NCBI GenBank assembly: GCA_009746045.1
Contig: RPFO01000189.1
Coordinates: 150,800 to 214,799, forward strand
Direction: 5' to 3'
Source of the DNA: Mesostigma viride
Lineage: Eukaryota; Streptophyta; Mesostigmatophyceae; Mesostigmatales; Mesostigmataceae
Length of the DNA stretch: 64,000 bases
In this document: positions 61,439-64,000 of the stretch, piece after piece
Layout: each line of letters starts with the position of its first letter
Numbering within the stretch: the stretch's first letter is position 1
Made by a program: the position numbers and the translations under genes
Notes under the pieces: generated by a model
The model's input: only the letters and a program-made list of their open reading frames with translations
Databases searched by the model: none
Told to the model about the DNA's origin: nothing

Positions 61439-62086
61439 GTGCTGGTGGCCATTGATGGCTCCCAAGCAGTGCACCGTCTGTCCTGGTCAAAGATCCGTCC
61501 CCGGGGAGGTAATCAAGGAGACCTCTTCCAGGTGCCCGCTGGTGTACAAGGCGGGGGTGACGTGGAGCTTCCTGATCAGGGTGCTACAGCTGTATCGAGC
61601 CCTCAGGGTGACCCTGGCCCGGCCCCTGGGGTACCTTCACATACGGTGGTTGGGCAAGCAGGTGGACAGGCTGCACCTCCGGAACGGCCCGACACCAGGC
61701 CTAGGGGTGTGCGTCTATCAGATATTGTACAGGCTTTACAAAGAGCCAAGAAGGAGCCTAAGGTGTCCAAGCTTGTCCAGTTGGATGAACCTGAGGTAGC
61801 TGCCATGGAGATAGATACCAATGCACAGGTTTCTGTCATGGGACCTCAGCATACAGGAGAACTGCTGGTCGGAGAACCAAGTTGCCCCTGGGTGTCTGAT
61901 TTCAGTGGTAGGACGCATCTAAGGGTGTTGGGAGAGGTTACTACCCCTGTCATGGGTGTGGATGTGACCTTCCTTGTCCTAGAGGACTATGATGGCCCTG
62001 TGATTTTGGGTCAGAATTTTCTGGGCAATCCTGGGATTTCTATCAGAGCTACAGCTCTGAAAAGAGATGGCTGGGAGTTAACTTAA
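61439..62086 (+). CDS. Integrase tail, linker and retropepsin-like domain
   Basis: The frame begins inside the integrase C-terminal barrel (VAIDGSQAVHRLSWSKIRPR), continues through a Pro/Gly linker and RLSDIVQALQRAKKEPK, then a retropepsin-like domain: IDTNAQVSVMG in the place of the DTG active site, then VTFLVLEDYDGPVILGQNFL. The third active-site residue is Asn rather than Gly, so activity is doubtful. It ends 8 bases inside the LTR-like start. The order integrase then protease is unusual. Confidence 0.7.
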   Translation: MLVAIDGSQAVHRLSWSKIRPRGGNQGDLFQVPAGVQGGGDVELPDQGATAVSSPQGDPGPAPGVPSHTVVGQAGGQAAPPERPDTRPRGVRLSDIVQALQRAKKEPKVSKLVQLDEPEVAAMEIDTNAQVSVMGPQHTGELLVGEPSCPWVSDFSGRTHLRVLGEVTTPVMGVDVTFLVLEDYDGPVILGQNFLGNPGISIRATALKRDGWELT

Positions 62087-62660
62087 AGGATTTACGTTAG
62101 ATGGATAGAGATTGTTACGCTCTTTCCAACGGCACCTTGAACGCCTCATTTGGTTAAGGAACGTAAAAGTTATGACGTTTCCTAGGCTGTGCCGACAGTA
62201 CCCGGCGCGCCACTGTGGGCGCGTACGGACACCAGGATGTACAAGTGTCACTTTGATAGTCCGCAGGACGTTGACAGGACTTGTACAGGACTTGATGGTC
62301 AATTGATAGGTAGGCGCACTGTAGCGCGCCAGGACCTATGAGACAATTGATGCTGAGTAGTGTACGGATAGGTCCACAGGACTAGCCGTATGGACAATTG
62401 ATAGATCTGCGCGCCAAAGGCGTGCCAGAGTCTGTGTAATCAATTGATTGACAGTTCGGCTGTGACAGTGCAGCTGATTACTTGGACGCGTCCCTAACAA
62501 CCTATATGTGTGACTTGGTCGCACCGGGACGCTAGTTCTTGCGTGCACGTTCTCTGGGCACTGCGACCCTGTCGTCTGTGCTGCGTGCAGTCTTGGAAGT
62601 GACGTGACTTACGTCCGTGTTTCCTGTTATTAATAAAGGCAACTTCCTGCAAGAACCATG
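62076..62660 (+). repeat. Second LTR-like region (between retro-B and retro-C)
   Basis: Starts AGTTAAC like the retro-A/B LTR and shares CCAACGGCACC...GAACG and AAAGTTATGACGTT with it, but is unrelated beyond about 110 bases. It has several CAATTGAT motifs and a TATTAATAAAGG box (62,631). It probably serves as the 5' LTR of retro-C. Confidence 0.6.
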
Positions 62661-62716
62661 GCGGAATTCGTGGCATTCTCACGCTTACAACTCGTATTAC
62701 ACGCCTCGTTAAAAAG

Positions 62717-63236
62717 ATGCCAAATTCTGAAGAATTCCGGATTCCCGCCGATGAGGAAATAGCCGCTCCGCCGGCTGGTCCTCCGTCAAGACCGACTGCG
62801 CCGTCGTGGCAGCAATTGCTCGACGAAGTCACGATCTCGCTCGACGAACTTCATCGTCGGCAGCGCGCAGTTCTTCGTTGCTCGGGGATAACCCCGAGGA
62901 CCCCGATTTGCCAGCACTGGTGCCGGCTATACGCGCATTGTTGGACCAGATTCGCAACATTTTATCGCAGTTTACGGTCCAGGTGCGGGGAGGTTTGCGG
63001 TCGGTGAACGAGGTCACCACTGCCATCGAGGAGCTGGATAACGCCATCTCTTCGCTCACCGGTTACCAGAGAACTTGCAAAACTGGGCATCGCTACGCAC
63101 GGGGGGCGCGCCGGCGGTGTCGACAAATTTATTTCAGGATCTCGCGTTGCTGTCGCTGCTCACACGCGGCGTACGCAGTCGCGAACGCCAGGTTCTTATT
63201 AACCTGGTAGCTTTTCTCTGCGTCTCTGCGAGAGTG
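62717..63236 (+). CDS. Retro-C ORF1-like protein (frameshifted)
   Basis: Starts MPNSEEFRIPADEEIAAPPA, then helical LLDEVTISLDELHRRQRAVL. The frame shifts near 62,880 to SLLGDNPEDPDLPALVPAIR and IEELDNAISSLTGYQR, and shifts again near 63,075. Placement after an LTR-like region and before a Gag-like start matches retro-B ORF1; the sequence itself is too diverged for me to align. Confidence 0.5.
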
Positions 63237-63595
63237 GATTCCCGCAGGGTGGGAATTGTTATCCATTTTTACTCATCCTCTGCGCCTCGTCGCGCGTCGG
63301 GCGCGCGCAACTTTCGCGACGGGAAGCACACCGGTTTTAATACATACCGGTGCAGGTCCGGCACACACGCCGGATATGGAGGATCCTGAGTTCACTACGA
63401 GTACTGTGATTTCCGGGGCCTCGACTACTGAGTCAGCCAAATTTTTATCCAGTGCTCGTCGACATTTTTGTCGAATTTTCGGCGGCAATTCGCGGGGGCG
63501 GCGGCGACACCGGCGCAGGCGGCAGTTGTGACAAAATTTTGTACATACTTTTTCTGCTGCTTTGCTGAGGTGTTCTTGAATAGCTTGTAGTGCAG
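63237..63595 (+). other. Retro-C spacer, basic-coding stretch
   Basis: Short frames, one ending in an Arg-rich run (RGRRRHRRRR). May be the decayed ORF1 C-terminus. Confidence 0.4.
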
Positions 63596-63596
63596 A

Positions 63597-64000
63597 ATGG
63601 CAGACGGGCGCCGTAGCAAAGGGCCCCAGCCAGTGGGAACAATGGTGGTGCTGGTAGTGGGACCGCTCACGTAGATGACGTGGGGGTTACCGGAGAGATT
63701 ACCAACATTCATCACAATAATAATAATGCACAAGCTGTTCATGGCTTTGATCTCACCACACAGGGTCTTTTAATTGTTAATCAGCTGCAGCCTGTAACCT
63801 CAGACTCCAAGCCTAAGCAGGCTGAAGAGTTTGTGGAAGGATTGGAAGGTTCCTAGCTTGTACGGTGGTACAAAATTACTATCCAAATTGATAGGAAGTA
63901 GCACTTTTGGCAAGTGTACTGACCAGATTAAGGACCTGACCAGGGAGTGCAAGAAGGCCAATAAGCCTGGGCATGTATGTAAGCTGAGCTGAAGGAGCTG
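63597..64000 (+). CDS. Retro-C Gag-like start (decayed, off right edge)
   Basis: ATG at 63,597 (MADGRRSKGPQ) is followed by a frame change to VTGEITNIHHNNNNAQAVHG and SDSKPKQAEEFVEGLEG, which recalls the Gag head of retro-B (KRPTVAEG then a helical start). Too short to be sure. Confidence 0.4.

Larger units (their letters stand above)
47374..62078 (+). mobile_element. Retro-B: LTR-type retroelement interrupted by Tn-B
   Basis: Its first 17 bases (AGTTAACGCCAAGCGCA, 47374-47390) are separated from the rest (57179 on) by Tn-B; the uninterrupted arrangement is seen in retro-A. Downstream: TATA-like box, ORF1, Gag with zinc knuckle, integrase, protease-like domain, purine-rich AAAAGAGATGGCTGGG near 62,060 and then a second, different LTR-like sequence. 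No reverse transcriptase was found. Confidence 0.8.

Overview
The window is nuclear DNA of a GC-rich eukaryote. Coding blocks are split by GT-AG introns, two exon fragments resemble a cilium gene, and the mobile elements include a hAT-type MITE, large TIR elements, Gag/integrase retroelements and split-direct-repeat retroelements. A ciliated green alga fits best; this is inference from content, not a species call.

Layout. (1) 1-12.8 kb, minus strand: ten exons of one coiled-coil protein gene, with every exon phase compatible, running off the left edge. Its introns are full of minisatellites, and in at least eight of the ten exons the intron starts with copies of the exon's own 3' end plus the 5' splice site. 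A hAT-like MITE with an 8-bp target duplication sits in one intron. (2) 13.0-26.75 kb: three near-identical tandem units of about 4.57 kb, each ending in a truncated copy of an LTR-type retroelement; the third runs on into that element's ORF1 and LTR (retro-A, to 27,910). (3) 28.0-35.0 kb: two nested, oppositely oriented retroelements with A1-body-B1-A2-B2 split direct repeats, TG...CA ends and 4-bp target duplications. (4) 35.7-44.8 kb: DNA transposon Tn-A. (5) 44.8-47.4 kb: sparse sequence with pieces of a broken minus-strand gene. (6) 47.4-57.2 kb: DNA transposon Tn-B, inserted in the LTR of retro-B. (7) 57.2-64 kb: retro-B (ORF1, Gag, integrase, protease-like region) and the start of a relative, retro-C.

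The main discovery is Tn-A and Tn-B. They share a terminal inverted repeat type (GGGTGGTTT...), make 3-bp target duplications, and carry the same two divergently transcribed genes: a PHD-like zinc-finger/poly-Q protein and a protein with a conserved domain of about 250 residues that I cannot assign to a family. No known transposase is recognisable in either. Both insertions are confirmed inside the window: removing Tn-A restores an open reading frame, and the Tn-B target is seen empty in retro-A.

The second discovery is that one broken minus-strand gene (pieces at 45.1-44.8, 35.7-35.0 and 28.0-27.9 kb) was hit by Tn-A, by the outer split-repeat element and apparently by retro-A, making the 27-45 kb region a nest of insertions. 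Much of the six-frame open reading here comes from tandem repeats and is not coding.
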